A stretch of 12,025 nt of DNA from Flavobacterium psychrophilum (GCA_945897545.1 CAMDGJ010000072.1:1-12025), one strand, 5' to 3'; positions 1-7,436 are shown, numbered from the stretch's first letter. The notes: generated by a model not told the origin, from the letters alone. Translations and numbers: made by a program.

Positions 1-218
1 ATAATATTATTTTCTTCATACCAAGATAAAGTACTCATCGACAAATCATCTGCAGACTTGCCACCAAAGTATTCACTTAAATGTACACGGTCATAAGCAC
101 GTCTTGGCTCTTCTCCAAATACTGTGATTTGATAGTTTTCCTGCCCTGATTTTGAGATAAATTTTTCACAGAATTTGTATCCAACCATTCCGTTTCCGAC
201 TACTACAACTTTAATCAT
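1..218 (-). CDS. nirB: Nitrite reductase [NAD(P)H] large subunit, N-terminal fragment (runs off the left edge)
   Basis: The reading frame starts at the ATG at 218-216 and stays open to the window edge (72 codons). The translation begins MIKVVVVGNGMVGYKFCEKF, a glycine-rich dinucleotide-binding beta-alpha-beta turn (GNGMVG) of an FAD/NAD(P)H oxidoreductase, followed by ITVFGEEPRRAYDRVHLSEYF. That second stretch is characteristic of the flavoprotein half of assimilatory NirB, which passes electrons from NAD(P)H via FAD to a 4Fe-4S/siroheme centre and reduces nitrite to ammonium in the cytoplasm. Only the FAD-binding start is visible; the siroheme domains lie outside. The start is supported by a -7 promoter box about 27 bp upstream and by repeated AAGTAT motifs. 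Its composition and family suggest core chromosome, so it marks the left flank of the accessory block. Confidence 0.85.
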   Translation of the reverse strand, partial: MIKVVVVGNGMVGYKFCEKFISKSGQENYQITVFGEEPRRAYDRVHLSEYFGGKSADDLSMSTLSWYEENNI

Positions 219-229
219 AATTCAAAAAA

Positions 230-284
230 TTAAGTATTATTACGCAAACATACGTATTAATACTTAATTTATATACTTAATTTA
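230..284. promoter_or_regulatory. Iterated AAGTAT / AATACTT operator-like region upstream of nirB
   Basis: A perfect 10-bp inverted repeat, TTAAGTATTA (230-239) and TAATACTTAA (258-267), flanks the -7 box. A further TACTTAATTTA unit is repeated directly at 261-271 and 274-284 (13-bp step). GTATTAATAC (254-263 region) is itself palindromic. The arrangement around the -7 and -33 positions of a nitrite reductase promoter fits binding sites for a regulator of nitrogen assimilation. The regulator's identity cannot be seen here. Confidence 0.4.
245..252 (-). promoter_or_regulatory. Probable nirB promoter -7 box
   Basis: Read on the minus strand this is TATGTTTG, a full match to the Bacteroidota sigma-A -7 consensus TAnnTTTG. 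It would place the transcript start roughly 20 nt before the nirB ATG. No TTTG/TTG -33 box is seen 19-21 bp upstream; that position is filled by the AAGTAT repeats instead, which suggests an activator-dependent promoter (inference). Confidence 0.5.
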
Positions 285-431
285 GTTTTTTTTATTTTTT
301 GTAGCTTCTCATATTAAATATTTTATTAGTCTAATAATTCCAATATTTGTCAAGAGTCCTATTCGAAAAGGATTGGATTTATTAAAATTATATTTTTATA
401 GCTTTTATTTTGGGTATTGATAAGTTAATAG

Positions 432-463
432 GTCTATGTATATAGACACAAGCGGGACGCTTG
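432..463. repeat. Two adjacent short inverted repeats
   Basis: GTCTAT (432-437) pairs with ATAGAC (442-447) across a 4-nt gap, and CAAGCG (449-454) pairs with CGCTTG (458-463) across GGA. The two perfect 6-bp hairpins are separated by one base and sit in otherwise A+T-rich non-coding DNA. They could be a REP-like element or a terminator relic. No T-run follows on either side. Confidence 0.5.
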
Positions 464-506
464 CGCCAGTTGAGGTGTTATTGAATTTTTGAAATCTATT
501 GTGTAT

Positions 507-610
507 ATCTTACTCTTTTGCTCGCCAAAATGGCGAGTAATTGACGAGTAAGATAATTTTATTTTTAAAAAAGTATTTTTTTCTCGCCTAGACCGCGATC
601 ATATGGCGAG
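507..610. repeat. Nested inverted repeats sharing the CTCGCC / GGCGAG arm
   Basis: CTCGCCA (521-527) and TGGCGAG (531-537) form a perfect 7-bp hairpin with loop AAA. Outside it ATCTTACTC (507-515) pairs perfectly with GAGTAAGAT (546-554). A second copy of the same arms, CTCGCC (583-588) and GGCGAG (605-610), follows with a different 16-nt loop. The rest of 219-757 shows nothing else I can support: no ORF, tRNA or repeat. Confidence 0.55.
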
Positions 611-757
611 CAAATTATTCATTAATGATGTATTTAGTACTCTTGCTTAATGCAAAAATGGCTCCCATAAATGGATAATTATAATTTATAAAGGATTTCA
701 GAGTTCATACAAGTGGATTAAAATTCAAGATTTTTTCTACCCACCTTTTCTACCCAC

Positions 758-1021
758 TTATGGTACTAAATAATTGATTCTCCAATTACCCCCTTTATCA
801 CTTCCTTCTCTAGTAAGTAGTCCTAAATTTTTAAGAACATCTATGTTATTGTCTATAGCATAAGCACTTATGCTCACTGCTTGTTCTAATTCTTTCTTAG
901 TTACTTTTGGATTATTATGAACTTCTCTAAGAATTTTAACTCTATTATCTGTTAGTTTTTCTACCCACTTTTCTGCCCACTTATCAAAATCAAAAGGTCT
1001 TCTAAGTGTAACTGTAAACAT
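758..1021 (-). CDS. Small stand-alone winged-helix DNA-binding protein
   Basis: The 87-aa product begins 15 nt after the stop of the R-M gene and is probably co-transcribed with it. Residues about 26-83 form a winged helix: NRVKILREVHNNP (first helix), VTKKELEQAVSIS (helix-turn), AYAIDNNIDVLKNLGLLTR (recognition helix), then a wing ending EGSDKGGNW. That ending is a hallmark of the C-terminal winged helix of AlbA_2/AAA_4 (RecG-like) and Fic-type proteins, where it follows a variable run of short repeats. Residues 14-24 (KWAEKWVEKL) look like the last such repeats. So this may be a severed C-terminal module of a larger protein, or a small regulator or accessory protein for the R-M gene. The catalytic domains that normally precede this module are absent. 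Function is not established. Confidence 0.6.
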   Translation of the reverse strand: MFTVTLRRPFDFDKWAEKWVEKLTDNRVKILREVHNNPKVTKKELEQAVSISAYAIDNNIDVLKNLGLLTREGSDKGGNWRINYLVP

Positions 1022-1036
1022 TCCATCAATATTAAA

Positions 1037-4000
1037 TTAACTGTTTTCAACAATCTCAATCTCTTCCTCACTCAAACCATACAATTCATACACCATTGTA
1101 TCAATGGCTTTTTCTGTGGTTTCTATTTGTGATTTTAGGGTTTGGGCTTTTGTTTTATTTTCTTCAAATAAATCCAGCCATTCGAATTCGTCTTTTTTTG
1201 TGAGAGGTGTATGTCCTGCAGTTTTAATGGCTTTGTTGAGTTCAGTTATGAAATCAGCAAAAGTTAATTGGTGCCAGTTTTGGAGTTTTTTTGAGAGTTT
1301 GTCCAATGAAAACTTCGAAGAAAAGTATTTTTGAAATTTAGATTCTAATTGTTGAAAAGAGGAGACATAACCAATCATTAAATCAGCTTGATTTTCAAAT
1401 TCAATTTCGTTTTTAAATTTAGGTATTGGGATTTGTTCAAAATACTGTGGTTTCACTTCAATATATCCACCACTACGAACCACGCAGATAGATAATAGAA
1501 ATTTCCATACAACTTTTGAGTTTAAAACACATAAAAGCGTTTTACTTGAATTAGGCAAAAATACTGCAGGAGCATTTATGTAAACACCTTCTGAGTCTAA
1601 AGCAAATTTGTTCGAATTTTGAAGGTTTGGAAATATAATTTTTGGTTTTTCAAATAAATCGTAATAGGCGCAATTTCTCAATTCCCACCAAAAATCTCCC
1701 TTGTCGAATCGTTTTTTTGCCAAATTTTCGTAAGGTAAAAGATGATTCATAATTAGAGGAAAATCTTTCTTTAAAATCGTCAAAGCTTCTTGTTCAGAAA
1801 TATCATTTCTATAAGTTGATTTTGTCCATTTACTTTTAAACAGAATCAATTGTTGTTCAGCTGCAGGAACTACCCACTTTTTTATTTCTTTCCCTTCGTA
1901 AATGGGTTTTATATGTTTTGAAACTTCATTTTTTGCTAATATGAATGCTTCATTAAGAGCGGTTTTAACACCATAATAACACTTTCCAAATGTTTGTCTT
2001 ACGGATGGGAAACTTGATATTTTCTTTAACAACACAGCTTCATTTAATGAAGAAAAAGACCAAGTATCCTTTGAAAGCGTATTTTGATTTACAATTACAT
2101 TTTTATGAAATTCAATATCAATTATTTTTGACTGGCTTGACTTTGGAATTTTTATATATTCAAATTTATTAGTCTTTGATAAAGAATTTTTATTTAGAGT
2201 TATAATTACAGGATAAGTTGTTGCTCCTTCAAATATTTGTACTTCTGTAAAATCGATATATTTTTCAAACGAAATATTTTGTTGGAGATAATTTCTTAAA
2301 ACATTTCCTGCACTCGTTTTATCAAAAGTATTAGATATGAATCCCATACTTCCCGTTATATTTATGATGGAAACACCCAATTCATAGAAATAAGCAAACA
2401 AATCACTTGCAGGATGAAACACACTATAGTTTTTACTAAAATAATCTCTATAATCTCCTAAAAGTTCCGCTCTAACATAAGGTGGATTCCCAATTATCAC
2501 ATCGAAACCTCCTTTGGCAAACACTTCCGGGAATTGTTCCTTCCAGTTGAAAGCTTTGTCATTGGCAATGGCTTTGCTGTCAATAAGCGAGTTCCCGCAT
2601 TTGATGTTGTTGTTAAGGCTGGTCAGTTTTCGTTTGGGTTTGGCAGTGCGCAGCCACAAAGAGAGTTTTGCAATTTCAATACTTTCTTCGTTGAGATCGA
2701 CCCCATAGATGTTGTGTTCCAGAATTTGGTTTTCGATATCGGGAAAAACAAAGAAACCTCCAAAGAGTTGTTTGTTGAGTTCGTCCAGGTAGGCGTGTTC
2801 CCGAATCAGGAAATCCAAAGCTTGGTTCAGGAAAGCTCCCGAGCCACAAGCCAGGTCGCAAATGGTGAGGTCCAAGAGCCATTCGCGATAGTCCTTGAGT
2901 TGCTGGTCCAGCTTTATGATGGTGGTGGTTTGGCGATTCTTGCGGCCTTTGGCATATTCCTCGTCGATGATGCCCAGTTCCTGTTTTTTCTGGGTGCAGA
3001 GTCTACCAATCGTATTGTCGACTATGTATTTGGTAATGTATTTTGGGGTATAGAAAACACCGTCTTTCTTGCGTTTGGTTTTTTGCTTGTCGAAATCGGT
3101 TCCTTCAATTTCGGCATTGACACTTTCGATTTCGTTTAAGGAATGTTCGAAAATATGTCCCAGAATATTGACATCCACCTGACTTTCGAAGTCGTAAGAG
3201 GACAGCTTTAAAGTATGGCGGTACAACATTTCGTTGTCAATGATAACCGCATCAAGTATGGCATCAGGTTGGAAAAGTCCACCGTTGTAGGCAAAGATTT
3301 CTTCTTTCTTTTCAGTGCCTTTGCGACCCGTGTCGAGATAGCCAAAGTATTGTTTGTAGCGGTCGTATAGCGGCACTTCGACATCCAAATCGGCCAAGGC
3401 TTTCCATTCTTTGAGAACGGTATTGATGGAGTTTGGCACCAATAGTCCACGGTCTTCGGCAAAGAGAATAAACAGAAAACGGTCGATTAGTTTTTGCGAC
3501 TTCTTGAAAAGCATCAGCTTGGAGGTCTTTTCGGGTAAGTCGGTCAATAGTATGTTGTTTCGGTTTTGTTTGACCAAATCCCGGTACAATTCGCGTTTGA
3601 ACACCGAATAATCGGCATAGAATTTCTTGGTGATGTTTTCTTCTTCCACCACCGAAGCTTCTTTTATGCTAAGTGGTTTGTTAGTCAAGATGTTTTCTTT
3701 GGCCAGACAGAGGTAGAATATTTCGAATTCAGCGTGAGTGAGGGTAAAGAGATTGAATTCCTCGTAGTCCACGGCATTGTTGATGTAGAATCGCAACTTT
3801 TCGAAATTGGAGGTAATGACATAAATGCAGCCTGTTTGGTTGGCTTTGTAATCAAAGGCTTGTTGGCGGATGCTTTCGAGGTCTTTGGTATTGGTTCCTT
3901 TGAGTTCAATTACACCAAGTGCGTTTCCGTCTTTGAGGATGGCGCCATCTACTTTTTTGGCTCCTTTGATGTTTTTGAGTTCCGTGGTCAGGTTAAAGTT

Positions 4001-4210
4001 AGCTGCCGGATTTAGTGTGTAGCCCTATATATCCACAAATAATTCGCGCAAGAATCCTTCCTGGAATTGTTCTTCCTTGCTGTTGCGGATGTTTTCCTGA
4101 ATGGCCGCATTGTGAAAATACTTGGTGTATTTTTTATAGGCTTTTTGGACTACGAAAGTATCTTGTTGGCTTAAATATTTCTTGAGGATTGAGGGCTGGA
4201 ATAAAGACAT
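1037..4210 (-). pseudogene. Type IIG restriction enzyme / N6-adenine methyltransferase (Eco57I-like), interrupted by an in-frame TAG
   Basis: One continuous frame of 1058 codons (about 1057 residues, counting the TAG) runs from the ATG at 4210 to the TAA at 1037, broken only by TAG at 4025-4027 (codon 62). Translation on both sides is in the same frame and reads as one protein: MSLFQPSILKKYL... FLRELFVDI*GYTLNPAANFN. A PD-(D/E)xK nuclease motif follows (D88, then E102-L-K104 in GVIELKG). Next come a methyltransferase motif X (GVFYTP), motif I (DLACGSGAF, about 452-460) and catalytic motif IV NPPY (about 575-578, DNA 2477-2488). A TaqI-type target-recognition region and a C-terminal coiled coil ending YELYGLSEEEIEIVE complete it. 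Such enzymes methylate adenine and cut at the same site within one polypeptide. Length is normal for the family. No ATG, GTG or TTG lies between the TAG and a TTG at 3796, so reinitiation would make a 919-aa methylase lacking the nuclease. The target-recognition part is markedly more A+T rich than the rest. Confidence 0.85.
4025..4027 (-). other. In-frame amber stop in the R-M gene
   Basis: The context is GTG GAT ATA TAG GGC TAC (V-D-I-stop-G-Y). From memory of related proteins this position commonly reads LGYT, and TTG to TAG is a single base change. It lies just before the nuclease motif, so it removes cleavage activity from anything translated from the normal start. A sequencing error is possible but would have to be a substitution, because the frame is kept. 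Confidence 0.75.
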
Positions 4211-4833
4211 TGGTAACGCTTTTGTTTGAGAATCTAAAATTACACAATTTGAAAGCAGTGTAAGATTTTTGTTATTAACAAAAACGGTTGATAAATACAC
4301 ATTCTACTTAGCTCAAATTTGCTTGATTTTTTCAAAGTTATGGGGACTAAATTGAATTGGATTATGGTTTTCCACATTTTGAATTTAATTTTAAATCAAC
4401 GTTTGTCATTAGAATTTTAACTAAAGCTAATGCCGTTTTTCCTATTTCGCATTCGGGAAGGCAGGTGGTTTCCGTAGAGTAAATTAATTTCGTAAATCTA
4501 CGATTTCAAGTCTTGGAATTTACAGAGGCCAATTTAACTTCGCTCCGTTTGTTATTTGTGCTCGGGTCAATCTCAAATTAGCTTCTCTCAATTCGCTTCG
4601 CTCGGGTTACGGATTTTTAAATTGCTATGCCAGTTAGCTCTTCTTATGTGATTGAGGCTCGCTTCCAAATTCCTATTATAGTTGAGGAGCGACAGCATTT
4701 ATTTTTTTTACAGCTTAAAATCCTGAGAAGGTTTGAAGTTATGATAAACCCTTTTTTTGATAAATAAATGACCATCGCTCTGTCTGGCTCCTTCGCTAAA
4801 ATAGGCCATAGGACTGTTACTTATTGCTCGAAT
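4211..4833. other. Intergenic stretch, apparently degenerate
   Basis: I find no credible coding frame, tRNA or mobile element here. Apart from the palindrome at 4266-4284, it holds a short repeat of GCTCGGGT at 4560-4567 and 4600-4607, each near a TTCGCTcc/TTCGCTTCGC stretch. This is typical of decayed spacer DNA between R-M cargo and the integrase module. It separates the R-M gene from the replication-type gene and may hold a lost cargo gene. Confidence 0.4.
4266..4284. promoter_or_regulatory. Palindromic operator-like site upstream of the R-M gene
   Basis: TTTTTGTTA and TAACAAAAA are perfect 9-bp arms around one central base, 56 bp upstream of the R-M start codon. Downstream of it on the minus strand is TAATTTTA, which matches the TAnnTTTG -7 box at 7 of 8 positions. 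This is consistent with a repressor or activator site for the R-M gene, but A+T-rich palindromes arise easily by chance. Confidence 0.3.
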
Positions 4834-5688
4834 CTATAGTGGTTCGTCATATTTTTTTGAATTTGGAGAGTGTAAGTGATTTTGTTTTGACCCTTCGCCA
4901 AGCTTAGGATGACGATTAGATTTTGGTTGGAATCTGTATTGGTTCATCATCCAATTTCGCGCAACTGCTTTCCAATCTCTCATTTTGTTTTTACCACCAA
5001 TCAACCAATCGATGCTTGAATAGTAATTGAAAAATCTATTGCCTTCCGTTTCAGTACTCAATTTGAAAATAAAATACTCTACTACGGATTCAAGAGAGGG
5101 GATTTCGGAATTGCTTTTATATTTTTCTTCTTTTTTTGCGGAACTTTTTTTTTCTTTTTTTAAACTATCGTTTGAGTCAATATTTTTTTTAAAAATTAAA
5201 TTTTCATTACTATCAAAATTTGATTGTGTGCCAATTTCAATGTTTATATTATTTAATTTTGTTTTATTATTATTTAATATATATGCAAGTTCATTAACCT
5301 GTTCAATATGCTGACTGTTTTTTGATAATGCAATTTGATTATCCTGTTCAAAAATTGGATAGTTAATTTCTTTAATTTTTAATCCAAATTTGCCGTATTC
5401 TGATAGATCTACCATAATTACATTTGAATTTGAATGAGGATTGCTAGTGGGCAAATGTTCAATAAAACCGTACAATTGCAATTCTTTGATACATTTGTAA
5501 TACGTTGTATTGGAACTTATTTTACTTGCTTTCATGATTTTTTCTTTTGGAAAACTAGTGGGATTTTTGAACCTGTTCGAATTCCAATTATTAAAAAGCA
5601 TCATGTAGAGCGAAATGTGATTTGGTTTCATGCGGATATCTGCATTTGCTTTGTTAAAAAAACCGTTTAAATGATTAACGTAATTCAT
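4834..5688 (-). CDS. Replication-initiator / replisome-organiser-like protein of a mobile element
   Basis: The 284-aa product has a winged-helix N-terminus: PNHISLYMMLFNNWN (24-38), then FPKEKIMKASKISSNTTYYKCIKELQLYGFIE with a helix-turn-helix at about 46-77. A long Asn/Ser/Lys-rich, probably disordered linker follows (about 105-195). The C-terminal domain (196-250) reads EIPSLESVVEYF, then RFFNYYSSIDWLIGGKNKMRDWKAVARNWM. That last pattern, a Phe/Tyr cluster, GW-like turn and MRDWKAxxRNWM, recurs at the C-terminus of phage replication organisers and DnaD/DnaT-like primosome proteins. It is 67 bp downstream of the integrase on the same strand, an arrangement common in Bacteroidota integrative elements. 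Likely role: starting replication of the excised element by binding its origin and recruiting helicase. No catalytic motif is seen, so an adaptor or regulator role is also possible. Confidence 0.65.
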   Translation of the reverse strand: MNYVNHLNGFFNKANADIRMKPNHISLYMMLFNNWNSNRFKNPTSFPKEKIMKASKISSNTTYYKCIKELQLYGFIEHLPTSNPHSNSNVIMVDLSEYGKFGLKIKEINYPIFEQDNQIALSKNSQHIEQVNELAYILNNNKTKLNNINIEIGTQSNFDSNENLIFKKNIDSNDSLKKEKKSSAKKEEKYKSNSEIPSLESVVEYFIFKLSTETEGNRFFNYYSSIDWLIGGKNKMRDWKAVARNWMMNQYRFQPKSNRHPKLGEGSKQNHLHSPNSKKYDEPL

Positions 5689-5755
5689 AATTTTAAAATT
5701 TTATTGTTATTAATTAGTGTATATAAAACAACTTCTGTGTTGCTTTTTTTTTGAT

Positions 5756-7000
5756 TTATATTATCTTTTTGTTTTCTTTGGTTGGAGTTAATGAAAATTT
5801 ATTTCGCAATATTTTCATGTCTTCGCTTACTTTTTTATCCAATATTTTGGCATAATGCTGAGTTGTACGCAAATTTTTATGTCCTAGCATTTTACTCACG
5901 CTTTCAATTGGAACACCATTCGTGAGTGTCACTGTAGTTGCAAAAGTGTGTCGAGCAATGTGGAAGGTTAATTCTTTTTCTATTTCGCAAACCCCAGCAA
6001 TTTCTTTTAAGTACTCGTTCATTTTCTGGTTGCTTAAAATGGGTAGCAGCGTATTTTTTATGTCACATTCCGTGTTGTCTTTGTACTTGTCAATAATCAT
6101 TTGGGTGATTGGAAGAATAGGAATCTTCGAGGCAGTTTCTGTTTTTTGGCGGTGGGTGAATATCCATTTTTCCCCGTCAATACCGATGCTTATATGGGAT
6201 TTAGTCAAGTTTTTGACATCAATGTATGCCAAGCCGGTAAAGCAGCTGAAAAGGAAGATATCGCGTACCAGGGAAAGTCTTTCTGTTTTGAATTCTTTAT
6301 TGATGATACTTTGAATTTCGCCTTCTGACAAGTAAAGGCGTTCCACTTCCTTGACTTTGGATTTATAATTGCTGAACGGGTTTTTGTCAAGCCAGTCATT
6401 GGCCAAACAAATCTTGATGATTTTGCTGAAGTTCTTGATGTATTTTACTGCCGTGTTATTGCAGCAGTTCCGGACACTTCTCAAATAGAACTCATATTCC
6501 GTAATAAATGCGTGATCTATTTTAGAGATTTCAATATCGGATATTTGAAATTTCCATTCCAGAAATTCTTCCGTATGCTTCAAGGAGGTCTTGTAGCGTT
6601 CCAGTGTTCCAGGAGCATACTCTTTGCCAAGCAATTCCTTGATTTTGTTGTTGTGATCCTTGAAAATAGGAATGAGCATCCTTTTATTTTCATTAATGCC
6701 GAACAATTCATTTTTAAGATTAATGGAAGTTAAAACTATGTCTTTCTTATATAATCTTTTTTCAGCTTCAAATATTTTACTTTTTATATTTTCAAGATGA
6801 CTGTTTATTGAACGGGTATCCTCATTGGAACCCTTCACTTTCGACCCTTCACTAGACCATCTTTCTGGATCAATATACTTGTTGGTGCTAAATTCAAATC
6901 GTTGTGTTAGAATTGTAACACGTACGTAAATAGGGCAGATGCCGTCAACATTGGTTTTGGATCTCTTAATATAAAAGAGAATAGATGAGGTAGTGTTCAT
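5756..7000 (-). CDS. Tyrosine recombinase / site-specific integrase (Bacteroidota IntDOT-like group)
   Basis: The 414-aa product has the usual three parts. An arm-binding N-terminus (1-100) starts SSILFYIKRSKTNVDGICPIYVRVT and includes FEFSTNKYIDPERW. A SAM-like core-binding domain spans about 105-210. The catalytic domain spans about 220-400. Visible active-site residues are K286 (QKTETASKIPI), H347-x-x-R350 (FHIARHTFA), H374 (MLGHKN) and the nucleophile Y383 (TTQHYAKI). The canonical first arginine is absent: the box reads FTGLAYID with Ala258 where many relatives have Arg. R246, twelve residues earlier, may stand in, as described for the CTnDOT integrase, which also lacks Arg I. It would catalyse integration and excision through a 3'-phosphotyrosine intermediate. 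Its start lies about 250 bp from a tRNA-Ser 3' fragment, its probable target. Confidence 0.92.
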   Translation of the reverse strand: MNTTSSILFYIKRSKTNVDGICPIYVRVTILTQRFEFSTNKYIDPERWSSEGSKVKGSNEDTRSINSHLENIKSKIFEAEKRLYKKDIVLTSINLKNELFGINENKRMLIPIFKDHNNKIKELLGKEYAPGTLERYKTSLKHTEEFLEWKFQISDIEISKIDHAFITEYEFYLRSVRNCCNNTAVKYIKNFSKIIKICLANDWLDKNPFSNYKSKVKEVERLYLSEGEIQSIINKEFKTERLSLVRDIFLFSCFTGLAYIDVKNLTKSHISIGIDGEKWIFTHRQKTETASKIPILPITQMIIDKYKDNTECDIKNTLLPILSNQKMNEYLKEIAGVCEIEKELTFHIARHTFATTVTLTNGVPIESVSKMLGHKNLRTTQHYAKILDKKVSEDMKILRNKFSLTPTKENKKII

Positions 7001-7058
7001 AATGGGTAACCTTTTAGTTATTATTAAATTTAAACTTTAAAATGATTCCAAACAAGAT

Positions 7059-7073
7059 GTTCAAATTTTGAAC
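7059..7073. promoter_or_regulatory. Palindrome upstream of the integrase gene
   Basis: GTTCAAA (7059-7065) and TTTGAAC (7067-7073) are perfect 7-bp arms around one base, 59 bp upstream of the integrase start. The position suits an operator, or a recombinase/excisionase arm site. This is inference from symmetry and position only. Confidence 0.35.
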
Positions 7074-7094
7074 ACCTTGATGGAGGCCTGGTTA

Positions 7095-7152
7095 CTTTTG
7101 AGACAGGTGTCACTTAAAAATAATTATTTAAGTGACACCTCAAAAGACACCT
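7095..7152. repeat. Large palindrome with iterated AGGTGTC / GACACCT beside the integrase
   Basis: AGGTGTCACTTAAA (7105-7118) and its perfect complement (7127-7140) form 14-bp arms around an 8-nt A+T loop. Outside them CTTTTGAG (7095-7102) pairs with CTCAAAAG (7139-7146) if a short extra stretch on the left is looped out. GACACCT occurs again directly at 7146-7152, so the motif is present three times, twice in one orientation. Candidates are an excision/integration control site, an origin-like site for the element, or a strong operator. Confidence 0.6.
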
Positions 7153-7193
7153 AAGTTTTGAGATTTAATATATAATTTGGTATGCCATAAATG

Positions 7194-7226
7194 AAAAAAA
7201 CCCACTAAATCCTTGAATTTAGTGAG
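7194..7226 (-). terminator. Intrinsic terminator downstream of the tRNA-Ser 3' fragment
   Basis: On the minus strand CTCACTAAAT pairs with ATTTAGTGGG (one G-U) around a short TCAAGG loop and is followed by seven T (7200-7194). It lies 25 bp beyond the tRNA-like fragment, as expected for the natural terminator of a tRNA transcript. The A-run on the other side may let it work in both directions. Confidence 0.75.
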
Positions 7227-7250
7227 TTTTGCTTCGTTTTGTATTTCTAC

Positions 7251-7269
7251 TGGCGGAGAAAGAGGGATT
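7251..7269 (-). other. tRNA-Ser 3'-end fragment, probable attachment-site scar
   Basis: The minus strand reads AATCCCTCTTTCTCCGCCA. This fits the end of a tRNA: last bases of the T loop (AAT), 3' strand of the T stem (CCCTC), 3' acceptor strand (TTTCTCC), discriminator G and CCA. A G discriminator points to serine. Upstream of it the T-loop start TTCG is replaced by TTGTAC and no tRNA body follows. A transcription terminator lies just downstream. A tRNA 3' end beside a tyrosine recombinase gene is a classic attachment site. The exact core and the partner copy are not in the window. Confidence 0.65.
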
Positions 7270-7285
7270 TGTACAACACTCTTTA

Positions 7286-7304
7286 GACCTTTATTTATAA
7301 GGTC
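7286..7304. repeat. Short inverted repeat next to the tRNA fragment
   Basis: GACCTT (7286-7291) and AAGGTC (7299-7304) are perfect 6-bp arms with a 7-nt A+T loop, 17 bp from the tRNA fragment. It may be an arm-type binding site or simple hairpin. Confidence 0.35.
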
Positions 7305-7342
7305 CTTTGCAAAATAATATTCTAGGGTCTCGATTTTGAACC

Positions 7343-7366
7343 TCAAAAAAATCACGCTTTTTTTGA
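7343..7366. terminator. Possible bidirectional terminator hairpin
   Basis: TCAAAAAAA (7343-7351) and TTTTTTTGA (7358-7366) are perfect 9-bp arms around TCACGC. It lies 70 bp after the stop of the 67-aa minus-strand gene. The stem is almost all A-T, so termination strength is uncertain. Confidence 0.35.
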
Positions 7367-7436
7367 CAAAACTTAAAGTACAAATATAAGAAACTATATT
7401 TTAAAACTAGTTCAAATAACAAACAAGTTTAAGCCT

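Noticed and set aside
345..380. TTCGAA with flanking CCT/AGG resembling a tRNA T arm
   Set aside because: No acceptor stem, anticodon arm or CCA end around it, so I do not call it a tRNA remnant or the missing left attachment site.
2534..3139. Plus-strand 201-aa frame opposite the R-M gene
   Set aside because: It is the antisense shadow of the conserved methyltransferase core, with motif I and NPPY on the minus strand; low-complexity Phe/Val/Gly content is typical of such shadows.
7004..7014. GGTAACCTTT shared with 9571-9580 as a possible pair of attachment cores
   Set aside because: The identity is only 10 bp, flanks do not match, and one copy is in the loop of a terminator-side hairpin. 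Chance is likely.
7140..7355. Minus-strand 71-aa frame
   Set aside because: It runs through the tRNA-Ser fragment, the intrinsic terminator and one arm of the large palindrome, and starts in an A/T hairpin. No family resemblance; it is a chance frame.
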